Below, one piece after another: positions 7,553-16,896 of a DNA stretch of 64,000 bases. A program made the position numbers and the translations under genes. Position 1 is the stretch's first letter, and each line of letters starts with the position of its first letter. The DNA comes from Proteiniclasticum sp043951855. GTDB lineage: Bacteria; Bacillota; Clostridia; Clostridiales; Clostridiaceae. The stretch is taken from assembly GCF_043951855.1 (NCBI RefSeq), contig NZ_JBINJW010000011.1, positions 22,659 to 86,658 of the forward strand, written 5' to 3'. The notes under the pieces are model-generated. The model ran no database searches, was not told where the DNA came from, and saw only the letters and a program-made list of their open reading frames with translations.

Positions 7553-8134
7553 ATGGAATCATATTATATTTATCTTGTTTTCACGAAAACCGGTACATGG
7601 CTGTCACGTGTCATCGCAACATTTTCCGATATGAAATACGTTCATGCATCCATCAGCTTTGATGACACCTTCACCAGAATGTATTCCTTCGGCAGAAGGA
7701 ACCCGGACAACCCTTTTTCAGGCGGTTTTGTCGAAGAAAACCTCAAAGGTGGTGTCTATGAGAAGTTCACTGAATCAAGGTGCCTCATCTACAAGGTGAA
7801 AGTCACGGAGCTTCAGTACTATTCTCTGATGAAGGAACTGGCTAAGTTCCAGAATGAAGCCGACAAGTATCACTACAACCTCATCGGTCTTGTAGGGGCA
7901 AAGCTGGGTATTCCACTGAAGAGAAAACACCATTACTTCTGTTCCCAGTTCATATCAGAAATACTGATCAACAGTAAAATCTATGATATCGACAAGGAAC
8001 CGGAACTGATCTCACCAGATGATCTCTACAGCGTAGAAAACATGGAACTCCTTTATGAAGGATATATCTCCATGTATGACGGACAGCTGGATCTGGTCAT
8101 GAATCCCAGTCTGAAGGCAACAGCAATTATCTAG
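7553..8134 (+). CDS. Permuted NlpC/P60 (YiiX-like) papain-fold protein
   Basis: This 193-residue protein begins YYIYLVFTKTGTWLSRVI and has the layout of circularly permuted NlpC/P60 proteins: a His in KYVHASISF (about residue 31) and a Cys in HHYFCSQFISEIL (about 128), the expected catalytic pair in reversed order compared with papain. Such proteins may act as amidases or lipid or peptide hydrolases; the substrate here is unknown. There is no signal peptide, so it acts inside the cell or at the membrane face. The start is supported by AGAGGAAGAG just upstream. It is a single-gene unit ending at a two-way terminator. Confidence 0.75.
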   Translation: MESYYIYLVFTKTGTWLSRVIATFSDMKYVHASISFDDTFTRMYSFGRRNPDNPFSGGFVEENLKGGVYEKFTESRCLIYKVKVTELQYYSLMKELAKFQNEADKYHYNLIGLVGAKLGIPLKRKHHYFCSQFISEILINSKIYDIDKEPELISPDDLYSVENMELLYEGYISMYDGQLDLVMNPSLKATAII

Positions 8135-8214
8135 TATTATTATTTTCACATTCCAACTGCCATAGAAGAAGAGGATGAATGAAACACCAGACGTTTCAAA
8201 CGCAAGAGAGCAAA

Positions 8215-8257
8215 AGAAAGCTTCATGTTTCTCCAATATGAGAACATGAAGCTTTCT
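8215..8257. terminator. Bidirectional terminator between convergent genes
   Basis: A 15-bp stem (8215-8229 and 8243-8257, arm AGAAAGCTTCATGTT) between the plus-strand gene ending at 8134 and the minus-strand ilvE ending at 8275. T-rich tracts follow on both strands. Confidence 0.85.
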
Positions 8258-8274
8258 TTGTAATCCTTGAATTT

Positions 8275-9345
8275 CTAGATTCTCACGGTCCAGTCACGAG
8301 TATCTTCGATCTTACCCCACTGAATGCCTGTCAGGCCGTCATAGAGCTTCTGCGTGACTTCTCCGATCTTCCCGCCTTCCACTTCGAAAGTTTCATCCTT
8401 ATAGGTCAGCCAGCCTACCGGCGTCACCACTGCAGCTGTTCCTGTACCCCAGACTTCTTCCAGCTTTCCGGTTTTCGCAGCTTCCACAAGCTCATCGACA
8501 CTCACAAGTTTTTCGATGACTTCGTATCCCCAGGACTTCAGAAGCTCGATGCTTGACTTTCTTGTTACACCAGGAAGAACGGATCCGTTCAGTTCCGGTG
8601 TGTATATTTTTCCGTCGATTTTGAACATGATGTTCATGGCACCGACTTCTTCCACGTATTTTCTTTCCACTCCATCAAGCCATAGAACCTGTGAGAAGCC
8701 TTTCTTTCCGGCTCTTACAGATGCTCGGATGGATGCCGCGTAATTTCCGCCGCATTTCGCGTAACCAGTACCCCCGCGTACTGCTCTTACATCCTGATCC
8801 TCTATGAGAATCTTGATCGGATTGATTCCTTCCGGATAGTAGCTTCCAACCGGACAGGTGAGAATGCAGAACAGGTAGCTGTCTGAAGCATGTACGCCAA
8901 GACCTACATCTGTAGCAATCATGAACGGTCTGATATAAAGAGAGGTACCTTCCTCACTTGGAACCCAGTCCTTGTCCACTTCCACAAGTTTCTTCAGCGC
9001 TTCCATGAACATATCCTCATCCACAGCAGGCATGCTGACTCTTTCCCCGGATCTTGCCATTCTTCTGATGTTTTCGAATGGTCTGAAGAACTGAATCGCT
9101 CCGCTTTCTGTTCTGTAGGCTTTCATACCTTCAAAAATCTCCTGAGCATAATGGAATACCATTGCGCCTGGGTCCATTGGAATAGGACCATGAGGAACGA
9201 TTCTGGCATCATGCCATCCTTTCTGGCTGTCATAGTCCATAAGGAACATATGGTCAGAGAAAGTCTTGCCGAATTTCACTTTACTCATGTCCTGCGGTTT
9301 TTCTCTCTTGTCTTCTCTTAATTCGATTCTGATATCTTGTATCAC
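8275..9345 (-). CDS. ilvE: Branched-chain amino acid aminotransferase
   Basis: IlvE is a cytoplasmic fold-type IV PLP enzyme that moves the amino group between glutamate and the 2-keto acids of valine, leucine and isoleucine. The 356-residue protein carries the family blocks HYAQEIFEGMKAYR, YIRPFMIAT, the PLP lysine in TGYAKCGGNYAAS, WLDGVERKYVEEVGAMN and VWGTGTAAVVTPVG. The length is that of the long BCAT form. The frame has two GTG starts; the one at 9345 is chosen because AAGGGG lies eight bases before it, while the GTG at 9354 overlaps that site. No T-box or leader peptide was found; a simple promoter lies upstream. Confidence 0.93.
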   Translation of the reverse strand: MIQDIRIELREDKREKPQDMSKVKFGKTFSDHMFLMDYDSQKGWHDARIVPHGPIPMDPGAMVFHYAQEIFEGMKAYRTESGAIQFFRPFENIRRMARSGERVSMPAVDEDMFMEALKKLVEVDKDWVPSEEGTSLYIRPFMIATDVGLGVHASDSYLFCILTCPVGSYYPEGINPIKILIEDQDVRAVRGGTGYAKCGGNYAASIRASVRAGKKGFSQVLWLDGVERKYVEEVGAMNIMFKIDGKIYTPELNGSVLPGVTRKSSIELLKSWGYEVIEKLVSVDELVEAAKTGKLEEVWGTGTAAVVTPVGWLTYKDETFEVEGGKIGEVTQKLYDGLTGIQWGKIEDTRDWTVRI

Positions 9346-9380
9346 ACAAAGCACCCCTTTTTACTGTTTCTAATGAATTA

Positions 9381-9408
9381 ATTATACCTTAATCACCGGG
9401 ATGTTCAA
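9381..9408 (-). promoter_or_regulatory. SigA promoter of ilvE
   Basis: On the minus strand TTGAAC (9403-9408) and TATAAT (9381-9386) are 16 bases apart. The start of transcription would be near 9374, giving a leader of about 30 bases, too short for a T-box. The remaining gap 9409-9669 shows weak inverted repeats only. Confidence 0.65.
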
Positions 9409-9669
9409 CGCCGTCATCCCTTAAAGCCACTGTATGTAAACAATATCATTGCAACGAAATCGGGTTTTTCTTGACTGATTCACAATGAACTTTCTGGTCA
9501 GGTGACGATTTTTCGTCCTGATGCGGATAAGAGTACCTAATTGCTATAAATCCTAAATCCTAAACAGATTTCGTTTACATTGTGATTATTTTATCCAAAT
9601 GATAATATCAGCTCTGTATTTTATCGAAATGATATTTCATATGGGATCATTTCCAGTCTGACGCGAAAA

Positions 9670-9701
9670 GCCATCTGCATCATGGCCGTGATGCAGATGG
9701 C
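9670..9701 (-). terminator. Terminator of the TspO-like gene
   Basis: A 13-bp perfect stem (9670-9682 and 9689-9701, arm GCCATCTGCATCA) with a 6-base loop, followed on the minus strand by TTTTCGCG. It starts 45 bases beyond the stop codon. Confidence 0.75.
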
Positions 9702-9745
9702 CTCTTCTATGCCCTTTCTGGATAAATACGATTCTTTCGGACAGG

Positions 9746-10543
9746 TCAGGATTTCTTCTTCTTTGAAAAGAACAGGTACCCTTCCGCCATGACAAAGAGG
9801 AATATGCAGATGGACACCGCGATGATGACGAAAATGTATTCTCTGTCAAATCCGTCAGGGCTGATATGTTTATAGAGAATCCCTGCATATGCCCAGATCA
9901 GCACCAGTCCATATGCCATGTCTCGGAAAGAGAACATGGTTGTGATTCCAATGACGGCTCCGACTGCAAGGATGAGAATGGTCCATATGGATTCTGAAAT
10001 CCCGAATCCTCTCCATCCGATATCCACCAGAAGTGTTGTCACATTGGCTATGGTGGCTACGGTGATCCATCCGAAATACACGCTGAACGGCAATCGGATG
10101 AAGAGTCTTTCTCTTCCGCTTAATACGGCGTTTTTCGTCATGAAGTTGATGCCGATGAGGGAAGCGAGAATCGCAAGCATCAGGAAAGTGGATAACAGTA
10201 TCTGATCATAATGCCATGTGAGAATCCACAACGCATTGGCTATGGAAGAAATGGAAAACACGATTCCGATTCGAGTCAGGAGATTTCTGTTTCCATCTCT
10301 TGTACCGCTTTTCAGTACGCCCATCTGATATAAGACATATAAGGCCAGCAGAAAATAAATCACACCCCAGATGCTGAAAGTGATTCCAGCCGGAGCAAAG
10401 AGATTGGGATAGGAATCGGATACCTCTCCAGTTCCCTTGCCGTTGATGGGCAGAATATTGGCCAGTGCATTCATTACGATCATGATGGCATAGGTTACGA
10501 CTACTAGAATCTTAATCGGAGTGGATGGTGTTTTTTCGTTCAT
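9746..10543 (-). CDS. TspO/MBR-like tryptophan-rich sensory membrane protein
   Basis: This 265-residue integral membrane protein has about eight hydrophobic segments and the family pattern FAPAGITFSIWGVIYFLLA near residue 50, followed by NALWILTWHYDQ and LPFSVYFGWITVATIAN. It belongs to the long Firmicute branch of TspO-related proteins, linked elsewhere to porphyrin or small-ligand binding; the ligand here is unknown. The ATG at 10543 is chosen because AAGGAG lies nine bases upstream; the longer frame to 10639 would run into the terminator of the pilus operon. It is transcribed alone. Confidence 0.8.
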   Translation of the reverse strand: MNEKTPSTPIKILVVVTYAIMIVMNALANILPINGKGTGEVSDSYPNLFAPAGITFSIWGVIYFLLALYVLYQMGVLKSGTRDGNRNLLTRIGIVFSISSIANALWILTWHYDQILLSTFLMLAILASLIGINFMTKNAVLSGRERLFIRLPFSVYFGWITVATIANVTTLLVDIGWRGFGISESIWTILILAVGAVIGITTMFSFRDMAYGLVLIWAYAGILYKHISPDGFDREYIFVIIAVSICIFLFVMAEGYLFFSKKKKS

Positions 10544-10617
10544 AATCACGTTCTCCTTTTTCTTGGTATTGAACCAGACCAGAATCAGAAATCTTACTAT
10601 ACTAAGCATACTACAAA

Positions 10618-10650
10618 AATAGAGCCAGATAATGAACATCGGGCTCTATT
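10618..10650 (-). terminator. Terminator of the type IV pilus operon
   Basis: A 9-bp stem (10618-10626 and 10642-10650, arm AATAGAGCC) followed on the minus strand by TTTGTAG, with five T in a row counting the stem end. It begins six bases after the stop codon of the last pilus gene. Confidence 0.8.
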
Positions 10651-10655
10651 CACGA

Positions 10656-11255
10656 TTATTTCAAATATTCGATTGTCAGCGACTGCTCGGGAAGCACTGC
10701 ATCGTCCTGGTTTATACCGGTGCCCGATGAAGACATGTTAAGGAGATTGATGCTGGTGGTCAGGACAGATTCACTGCCGTTATACAGTCCGCTCAGATGA
10801 AGCTCCAGAAGAATCTTCCCGTTTTCCGTATCATTGTCAGCGATTCCGAAAAAAGAATCCTTGCTGTATTGTCCTGGTAAGACCACTTTATGAAAATCAT
10901 CTCCGTTGTCTTTGAATATCACGATTTTACCGGCATCTTTTTCTGTTTCCTGAAAGGAGATATAGCTCAGATCATTTCCTTCTCCTGCTGTTTCCGGATC
11001 AAAGCCGTTTTCCAGCAGATTCAGTTTTCTGGCATAACGGATTTCGTTCTGAATCAGCTCCATACCGAGCCTTGTATCATTCTGAACAAATGCTTTCCTG
11101 GATCCTGTGCTGTAGGTGGATGCGCCACTGAAAAACAGTGTGCCTATGACGCCCATGATGATCGCTGTAATGGCGACTGTTATGAGCACCTCCACCAGTG
11201 TGAACCCCTTGCTGGAGGCTTTATGCTTTCTCTTTGAACCGAATTCCGTATTCAT
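10656..11255 (-). CDS. PilW-like minor prepilin
   Basis: This is a 199-residue prepilin with a class III signal: a basic leader, then SKGFTLVEVLITVAITAIIM, with cleavage expected between G17 and F18 by the prepilin peptidase encoded at 22287-23039, and Glu at position +5 of the mature protein. The rest has the size and mixed strand content of PilW/ComGF-type minor pilins, which prime pilus assembly. The ATG has GGGAGG just before it. It lies 28 bases after the GGDEF/HD-GYP gene and is the last gene before the operon terminator. Confidence 0.85.
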   Translation of the reverse strand: MNTEFGSKRKHKASSKGFTLVEVLITVAITAIIMGVIGTLFFSGASTYSTGSRKAFVQNDTRLGMELIQNEIRYARKLNLLENGFDPETAGEGNDLSYISFQETEKDAGKIVIFKDNGDDFHKVVLPGQYSKDSFFGIADNDTENGKILLELHLSGLYNGSESVLTTSINLLNMSSSGTGINQDDAVLPEQSLTIEYLK

Positions 11256-11283
11256 CTTCTACCTCCCGCTTCAATGGTCTTTC

Positions 11284-14200
11284 TCACCCTAACACCTGAT
11301 CCACAAACAGGTCAACGATCACAGGATCAAACTGCGTACCTGCACAGGATTTCAGTTCCGCTACAGCTTCTTCCTTGGTGATGGAAGTTCTGTATCCTCT
11401 GATTCCTGTCATGGTCTCATAGGAATCTGCCACCGCAATGATTCTGGAGAGCAGAGGAATCTCTTCCCCTTTCAGTTTTCTGGGATATCCGTTTCCGTTG
11501 TACCATTCGTGATGACTGAGTACAATTTCAGCCAGATGCTTGTAGTCATCCACTTCTTTCAGCAGCTGGTATCCGATTTCAGAATGCTTTCTGATCTGGC
11601 TGATTTCTTTATCGGTAAGCTTTCCGGCTTTCTGAAGTATATCCTTGGACACCATGACTTTCCCGATGTCATGAAGTCTAGCCGCCAGTCTGAGGTCTTC
11701 AATCACATTCTCCTTGAGACCCATCGCCATGCCCAGCTTCTCAGCATATTCCGTCACTTCTCTGTTGTGCTGGAACATTTCATGATTCTTCCTGTTCAGT
11801 TTATTGAGCAGCTTGTCAATGGTCTTTCTCTTGATGGTCTGCCCGTATCTCAGCTTATTTCGATACATGTTGTTGTCCGCTTCCGTGAATACGTCATCAA
11901 AATCTTCCTCTGCTCTTCTCATGACGGAATATCCTATGGCAAGAGATACGGAAAGCGAGTCCACTTTTGTCTTGGACGCAAGAGATACGATTCTGTCCTT
12001 CAGCGCTTTGGCCTGTGCTCTGTCGCTGTTGGGAAGAAGGAGGATGAATTCATCTCCCCCAGTTCTGCAGACCACATCTTCCTGTCTTGTGACTTCCTTG
12101 ATGATTGTCGCAACCTCTTTCAGAAGCTTGTCTCCTGTGGCATGACCAAATGCGTCATTGGTGAGCTTCAGCCCGTTGACATCCACCACCATCACCGTCA
12201 GGGGAAGGCTCAGGATATCGCTGATGCTTTTCACGGCTTCATTCAGATACCTTCTGTTGAAAAGCCCCGTCAGGGCATCGCGATAGCTGAGGTCTTCGAT
12301 GTTCTTCATTTCCTCTCGCCTTCTTGTGATGTCCTTGAAGATGACCACTGCACCGATGATCTCATTCTCACTGCCAGTAATCGGTGCTGCACTGAGCTCG
12401 ATGAACACTTCTTCATGTCCCTTTGTGAGGAGTCTGTAATCTTCCACCAGCTCCACCTTGTTTCTGCTTCTCATGCTTTCCCGGGCTATGTTTGTGAAAT
12501 GATTTCCATGCTGGTCATGGATATGGAGTACCTCTTCCAGAGGTCTTCCTTTGGCTTCTTCCTGAGTCCAGCCCGTGAAGGTTTCAGCCATATTGTTCAT
12601 GATGACGACATTGCCGTAGGAATCTGTCGATATCACAGCATCCGCAGCAGAATGGATCGTGTTTTTGAAAAGATCCTTTTCAATGAGGAAGTAACTTTCC
12701 AGCTGCTTTCTTTCTGTGATGTCTCTTATGAAATGGATGAGTTTTCTTTCTTTTCCTTCCAGTGTGGAAACGGAAACTTCCACATCGAAGATTGTTCCAT
12801 CTTTTTTCCTGTGGCGCGATTCAAAGAGTTCAGAACCCCTTTCATAGATTCTCTGCGCTTTTTCTCTGGCGCTCTTGGCATCTTCCATGATGGTGTGTTT
12901 CATGATGCTCATCCCGATGAGTTCTTCTTTTGTGTACCCGCACATACCGCAGTAGGCTTCATTGACGTCGATGATCTTCAGCTCTTCATCCAGTGCATAG
13001 TAACCGTCTCTCGTGGTTTCAAGGACAGTTCGTAAATACAGCTCTCTCTCTTTCGTCTCTTTTTCAGAAAGAACCTCTTTCGTGATGTCTCTATGATTTC
13101 CGAAGATACCGATGAGGTGTTCCTGATCATCATACAGGCACATGTAGTCCCCGGCGATAGCAATCTCTTTTCCGTCCTTCCTTTCCTTCTCGAACACAAC
13201 CCTCAGGTTGCTTTGATCAAGAAGAGCTTTCAGTTCTTCTATGCCTTCCTCAGGATCACACAGAATACTTGCCGGCACTTTCTCATTTCTGATCTCCTCT
13301 TCCGTAATGCCGTACAGGTCCAGAAGTGCGGGATTGATTCTGTTGATTTTCAGATTCCTGCAGATCTCTTTCAGCACCTGATCCCGATTGTTCTCCGGAA
13401 CTTCTTTCCAGGATACCGGGTGATCAAGCATCAGAAAAAACTTCGCATTGTTGGACTGGGTGAAATAGATGTTGAGCCACATTTCATTTTCCGCCAGTTT
13501 ATCTTCCGCAAGTTTTCTTTCTGTGATGTCTCGACTGATGCCCAGAAAACCGGTGAGTTCATTATTCGGTCCCCAGTAAGGGGTCTTCAGCGTTTCAAGA
13601 AAGCTCTTGGTTCCATCCGAAAGCGTAACCCATTCTTCGTTTTTACGTGGGGTCAGATCCTTGAGAATCAGTGCATCCTTTTCTCTGAATAAATCTGCTA
13701 TGGCATCCGGATACAGATCATAATCTGTGTAGCCTATGATTTTTTCTTTCGGAAGATTCAGCAGTGCAGCGAAATTGTTGTTGCATCCCCTGTAGTAACC
13801 ATCCACATCCTTGAAGAAGACCAGATCATAGATGGAGTCCAGAAACCGGTTGATGGGGCTTTCGAGGTCCTCCAGTCCCATGAGCATATCACTGCCATAC
13901 TTGGTTTTCATGTCCTTTACTACGGAGTGTGCTCTCTGCTCTATGCCACGATCGGGAATCTTCATATCAAACGGCTCATCGATATAGGCCGACAGTTTGA
14001 GAAAACCCGTTGTACCGATAACTTCTCCTTCATGGTCTTTCATGAGAGAAATCATTCCGGAAAGCACGGTTTCCTTTCCACTCTTCATCAGATAGATCAG
14101 ATCCTGATTACCAGGCTCTTTCCCGCTTCTGACCATGCTCATGATATTCTGGTAGGTCTTATGGGATTTACTGCTGAGAACAGAAAACAAGCTCCTGCGC

Positions 14201-14352
14201 TCAACCTGGGCAGGAGAATAACCCAGAGTATCTCTCCAGGCTTCGTTGGTATAGATGAGATTACACTCTAAATCAACGGATTGAATCATTGTACTTGAGT
14301 AATCCATTATATTCTTATACGTGAAACTGGTAGTAAGATCTGCTCTTTCCAT
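11284..14352 (-). CDS. Multi-PAS GGDEF/HD-GYP protein (cyclic-di-GMP synthesis and hydrolysis)
   Basis: The 1022-residue cytoplasmic protein has no membrane segment. It carries about five PAS units (opening MQSVD-type sensor blocks to about residue 680), a GGDEF domain with intact CRTGGDEF near 763 and an inhibitory-site RQED exactly five residues before GGDEF, and a C-terminal HD-GYP domain with HDIGK near 892 and HHEWYNGNGYP near 945. It should therefore be able to both make and break c-di-GMP, set by PAS ligands. GGGAGG just upstream supports ATG 14352. It lies inside the pilus locus, between pilO and the last prepilin, so it is probably part of pilus control. Confidence 0.9.
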   Translation of the reverse strand: MERADLTTSFTYKNIMDYSSTMIQSVDLECNLIYTNEAWRDTLGYSPAQVERRSLFSVLSSKSHKTYQNIMSMVRSGKEPGNQDLIYLMKSGKETVLSGMISLMKDHEGEVIGTTGFLKLSAYIDEPFDMKIPDRGIEQRAHSVVKDMKTKYGSDMLMGLEDLESPINRFLDSIYDLVFFKDVDGYYRGCNNNFAALLNLPKEKIIGYTDYDLYPDAIADLFREKDALILKDLTPRKNEEWVTLSDGTKSFLETLKTPYWGPNNELTGFLGISRDITERKLAEDKLAENEMWLNIYFTQSNNAKFFLMLDHPVSWKEVPENNRDQVLKEICRNLKINRINPALLDLYGITEEEIRNEKVPASILCDPEEGIEELKALLDQSNLRVVFEKERKDGKEIAIAGDYMCLYDDQEHLIGIFGNHRDITKEVLSEKETKERELYLRTVLETTRDGYYALDEELKIIDVNEAYCGMCGYTKEELIGMSIMKHTIMEDAKSAREKAQRIYERGSELFESRHRKKDGTIFDVEVSVSTLEGKERKLIHFIRDITERKQLESYFLIEKDLFKNTIHSAADAVISTDSYGNVVIMNNMAETFTGWTQEEAKGRPLEEVLHIHDQHGNHFTNIARESMRSRNKVELVEDYRLLTKGHEEVFIELSAAPITGSENEIIGAVVIFKDITRRREEMKNIEDLSYRDALTGLFNRRYLNEAVKSISDILSLPLTVMVVDVNGLKLTNDAFGHATGDKLLKEVATIIKEVTRQEDVVCRTGGDEFILLLPNSDRAQAKALKDRIVSLASKTKVDSLSVSLAIGYSVMRRAEEDFDDVFTEADNNMYRNKLRYGQTIKRKTIDKLLNKLNRKNHEMFQHNREVTEYAEKLGMAMGLKENVIEDLRLAARLHDIGKVMVSKDILQKAGKLTDKEISQIRKHSEIGYQLLKEVDDYKHLAEIVLSHHEWYNGNGYPRKLKGEEIPLLSRIIAVADSYETMTGIRGYRTSITKEEAVAELKSCAGTQFDPVIVDLFVDQVLG

Positions 14353-14571
14353 TCTGTCCTCCCGATATATCCGGTCATGTTGTGAACACATGACACTGAA
14401 TCAACCTCAGCTTGTTAAAATATTAATGATGCTTATTATATTATTATAATTTATTCATTCTATCCATTCAATCTTATATGGATAATATACTTCATAATTT
14501 TCATCAGCACCTTCTATAGTGTATCCGTCATGCATTAAGCTGGGATATGAATCCTTCTGATGACTATTTTC

Positions 14572-14608
14572 AAGAGGAGCCTTCTTTCTGCAAGAAGACT
14601 CCTCTTAA
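14572..14608 (-). terminator. Hairpin after pilO (possible partial terminator)
   Basis: An imperfect 15-bp inverted repeat (AAGAGGAG, one mismatch, then CTTCTT, with matching right arm to about 14607). The minus-strand T-run is poor (CTTGAAAATAG), so readthrough into the GGDEF/HD-GYP gene is likely. The 300-bp gap 14353-14652 holds nothing else that I recognise. Confidence 0.45.
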
Positions 14609-14652
14609 CATCTGGTTTTTGAAAGCCGTTCTTTCAGTCATCACCACCGCCA

Positions 14653-15405
14653 TTAAGGTGCAGCGGTTTCCTCAGTCGCTTCATTGTCTGCCGGATCCGG
14701 CTCCTCTTCTACCCTCTGCAGGCCTGTCCCGACTTCAAACAAGGATGCAAGGTCGGAAAATCCGACGCTGTCTACATAAAAACTGTACTCCTCATAAGGT
14801 ATGTCTGATGATGCCAGTCCTCTTACATACTGCCTGAATGTGACATCAGCGCGAAGCGCTCCGTCTTCGCTGTTATAAAGGGATACATTATCCACCGTCA
14901 AGGCCAGAGGCGAAATGTCATCCAGATCCTCAAGAAATTTCATGATCTTTGCGCTGCTTCCCCTGGCGGTAAAATTCAGCGTCAGTGCAGAAAGGATATC
15001 TTTTTCCTCTTCTACCATGTTCTCATCTTCTTCGGTCTCACCAGTTTCTTCGATCAGAGCCGCATCACTGAAAGACAGATAAAGCGGTTCCACTTCCTGG
15101 TCCAGAGAATAGGTATAGAAATCATGAATGACCTGCGGATAGTCCACATGGTCTGGAACCATCTCCTCGAAGCCTTCCACTTCCGCTTTAAGAAGTTCGA
15201 TTCTGGTTTCCTTCTCATCGATGGCTCTTTCATTGGCCAGCATGAGTTCCACTCTCAGGAGCTTCTCATCATGTTCCATGGCTACATCATCCACACTGCT
15301 GATTCTGGGTATGCCTACAAAAAATATGAGCGCAATGTTCAGAAGAAGGAAGAGCAGCACGATAAGAAGCTTAATCTGAAATGTCTCGTTTTTAAGCCTT
15401 TCCAT
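14653..15405 (-). CDS. pilO: PilO-like type IV pilus inner-membrane assembly protein
   Basis: The 250-residue protein has a short cytoplasmic start, one membrane segment (IKLLIVLLFLLLNIALIFFV, about 11-30), a coiled-coil stretch (about 45-80) and a ferredoxin-like extracytoplasmic part, then an acidic tail ending EEPDPADNEATEETAAP. This is the layout of PilO, which pairs with PilN to link the cytoplasmic motor ring to the pilus. Its place directly after the pilM-pilN fusion supports the call. The family is divergent, so the name rests on layout and context. Confidence 0.75.
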   Translation of the reverse strand: MERLKNETFQIKLLIVLLFLLLNIALIFFVGIPRISSVDDVAMEHDEKLLRVELMLANERAIDEKETRIELLKAEVEGFEEMVPDHVDYPQVIHDFYTYSLDQEVEPLYLSFSDAALIEETGETEEDENMVEEEKDILSALTLNFTARGSSAKIMKFLEDLDDISPLALTVDNVSLYNSEDGALRADVTFRQYVRGLASSDIPYEEYSFYVDSVGFSDLASLFEVGTGLQRVEEEPDPADNEATEETAAP

Positions 15406-15443
15406 AGCAGAAGCCTCCCTTTACTGGTATTAGTCGTCTCATT

Positions 15444-16883
15444 CTACAATCCATCTGCTTCACCGTCACTTCCACCGTCCGCTTCTTCGGGCAGCATGGG
15501 TTCCTCGGCCTTATAGACCACATTGAGCTGCAGGTACTCCTGCGTGTTGTCCATGCTGAGTCCGCTTACTTTCACCGGTTCGAAGAGTCCTGTACTGTTG
15601 AGTGCCAGCACGACCCTGGCTGCATCCAGCGTTCGACTGTCCTCATTACCGAAGTAGAAGCTCACATCGATGCCTGTCTTGTGTATGCTGATGGAATCAA
15701 TCCTTGCTTCTCTGGGCAGACTTTCACTGAGCGCAGTAAGATATCCGATGTAGTCAGTGTTCTCTGCGTAAATGTTCCGAAGCATGTCCGCTTTCATCTG
15801 TAGTTCTTTTTCATTGGCTGTGACTTTTCTCAGAATCTCATTCACCTCAGCAATACGATCTTCAGGCACTTCTACCAGTTCGGTATGATAGAAGGATTTC
15901 ATGTACTTCTCCAGAAGAACAAAACCTCCCTGAATCAGCATGGTTACAAGCAGCAATGCACTGACCAGTCTGATGGCACTGTTTCTTCGATTCGATCTGA
16001 TATACTGACCACGTGGTGCCGCGTAATTGATTTCCTTGTTGTAGATCAGTCTGTTTGCCGGATAGACACCAAGAAGCCATGCTTCTTCAGGCTGAACACT
16101 GCCGGATAAGCTGTTGTCCTTTGCCGCATATACTGGAAGATCCAGAGAACCGACTTCGCCCTCATAGATGGACTTCATGGATTCCTTCAGTCCTTCTTCA
16201 TAGCGTCTCTCCGCCTGCACAATGACTTTATCGATGGTCTCCCCGAAATACTGTCTGGAATAGAAATTCAGATAATAGCCCATGTTTTCAAGGGTGGCCT
16301 CCGTAGGTTTCCCTTCCGATTCCTCGTAATCGAATGCGGTATGAAGAAAAACATTCTTTTCTCTTTCAATATGAATCCAGGCTGAACTACCCACTACTCT
16401 AACTATGGCTATGCCTTTTCCGTCTTCTTTCTGCACGATATTCATAAGAAGCCCAGGCATGGCAGAGAGCGTTGTCAGCCTGATTCTGTTTCTCCTGAAG
16501 AGCGCTTTCACTTCCTCCAGCTGCTCCTTCTTTGATGCACTTAGCATCAGATGGAGCTCTTTCAGTTTTCTGTCGATGGATGTGATCCGGTAATCCACTT
16601 CAAAATCGTTGGGATCCAGCACAAAGTATTCATTGATGTTGTTTGATACAAAGCTTTCCACATCTTCACTGTATAGAAGAGGAGATGTGACGCTCTTGAC
16701 TACAGTCTCACGGTCTTCGATGACTGCTCTTGCGTATCTGATCTTATGCTTATTCAGAAACTGCGTAAAAGTCTCATCATCCTTGTAACGGTGGTAGTCC
16801 AGTACAGACAGGCTTTTCCCTGATTTCTCCAGATAATAGGCATCTATTCTGTTTTGCGAAAAATATACGATAAGTTCTTTCAT
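15444..16883 (-). CDS. PilM-PilN fusion protein of the type IV pilus
   Basis: In this 479-residue protein, residues 1-290 have the actin-like fold pattern of PilM (LIVYFSQNRIDAYYLEKSGK, IAIVRVVGSSAWIHIE, YYLNFYSRQYFGETIDKVIV). A membrane segment follows at about 305-325 (LVSALLLVTMLIQGGFVLL) and then a PilN-like coiled coil and ferredoxin-like end. In most pilus systems PilM and PilN are separate proteins; here they are joined, as in GspL of type II secretion. It would form the cytoplasmic clamp for PilB and the base of the membrane platform. pilC lies 13 bases upstream and pilO 38 bases downstream. Confidence 0.8.
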   Translation of the reverse strand: MKELIVYFSQNRIDAYYLEKSGKSLSVLDYHRYKDDETFTQFLNKHKIRYARAVIEDRETVVKSVTSPLLYSEDVESFVSNNINEYFVLDPNDFEVDYRITSIDRKLKELHLMLSASKKEQLEEVKALFRRNRIRLTTLSAMPGLLMNIVQKEDGKGIAIVRVVGSSAWIHIEREKNVFLHTAFDYEESEGKPTEATLENMGYYLNFYSRQYFGETIDKVIVQAERRYEEGLKESMKSIYEGEVGSLDLPVYAAKDNSLSGSVQPEEAWLLGVYPANRLIYNKEINYAAPRGQYIRSNRRNSAIRLVSALLLVTMLIQGGFVLLEKYMKSFYHTELVEVPEDRIAEVNEILRKVTANEKELQMKADMLRNIYAENTDYIGYLTALSESLPREARIDSISIHKTGIDVSFYFGNEDSRTLDAARVVLALNSTGLFEPVKVSGLSMDNTQEYLQLNVVYKAEEPMLPEEADGGSDGEADGL

Positions 16884-16896
16884 TCCTTGCTCCCCT

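Noticed and set aside
9346..9669. A T-box leader before ilvE
   Set aside because: No T-box sequence (AGGGTGG) and the predicted promoter leaves only a 30-base leader.
9637..9888. An 83-codon frame overlapping the end of the TspO-like gene
   Set aside because: It overlaps both the real gene end and its terminator stem; the residues look random.
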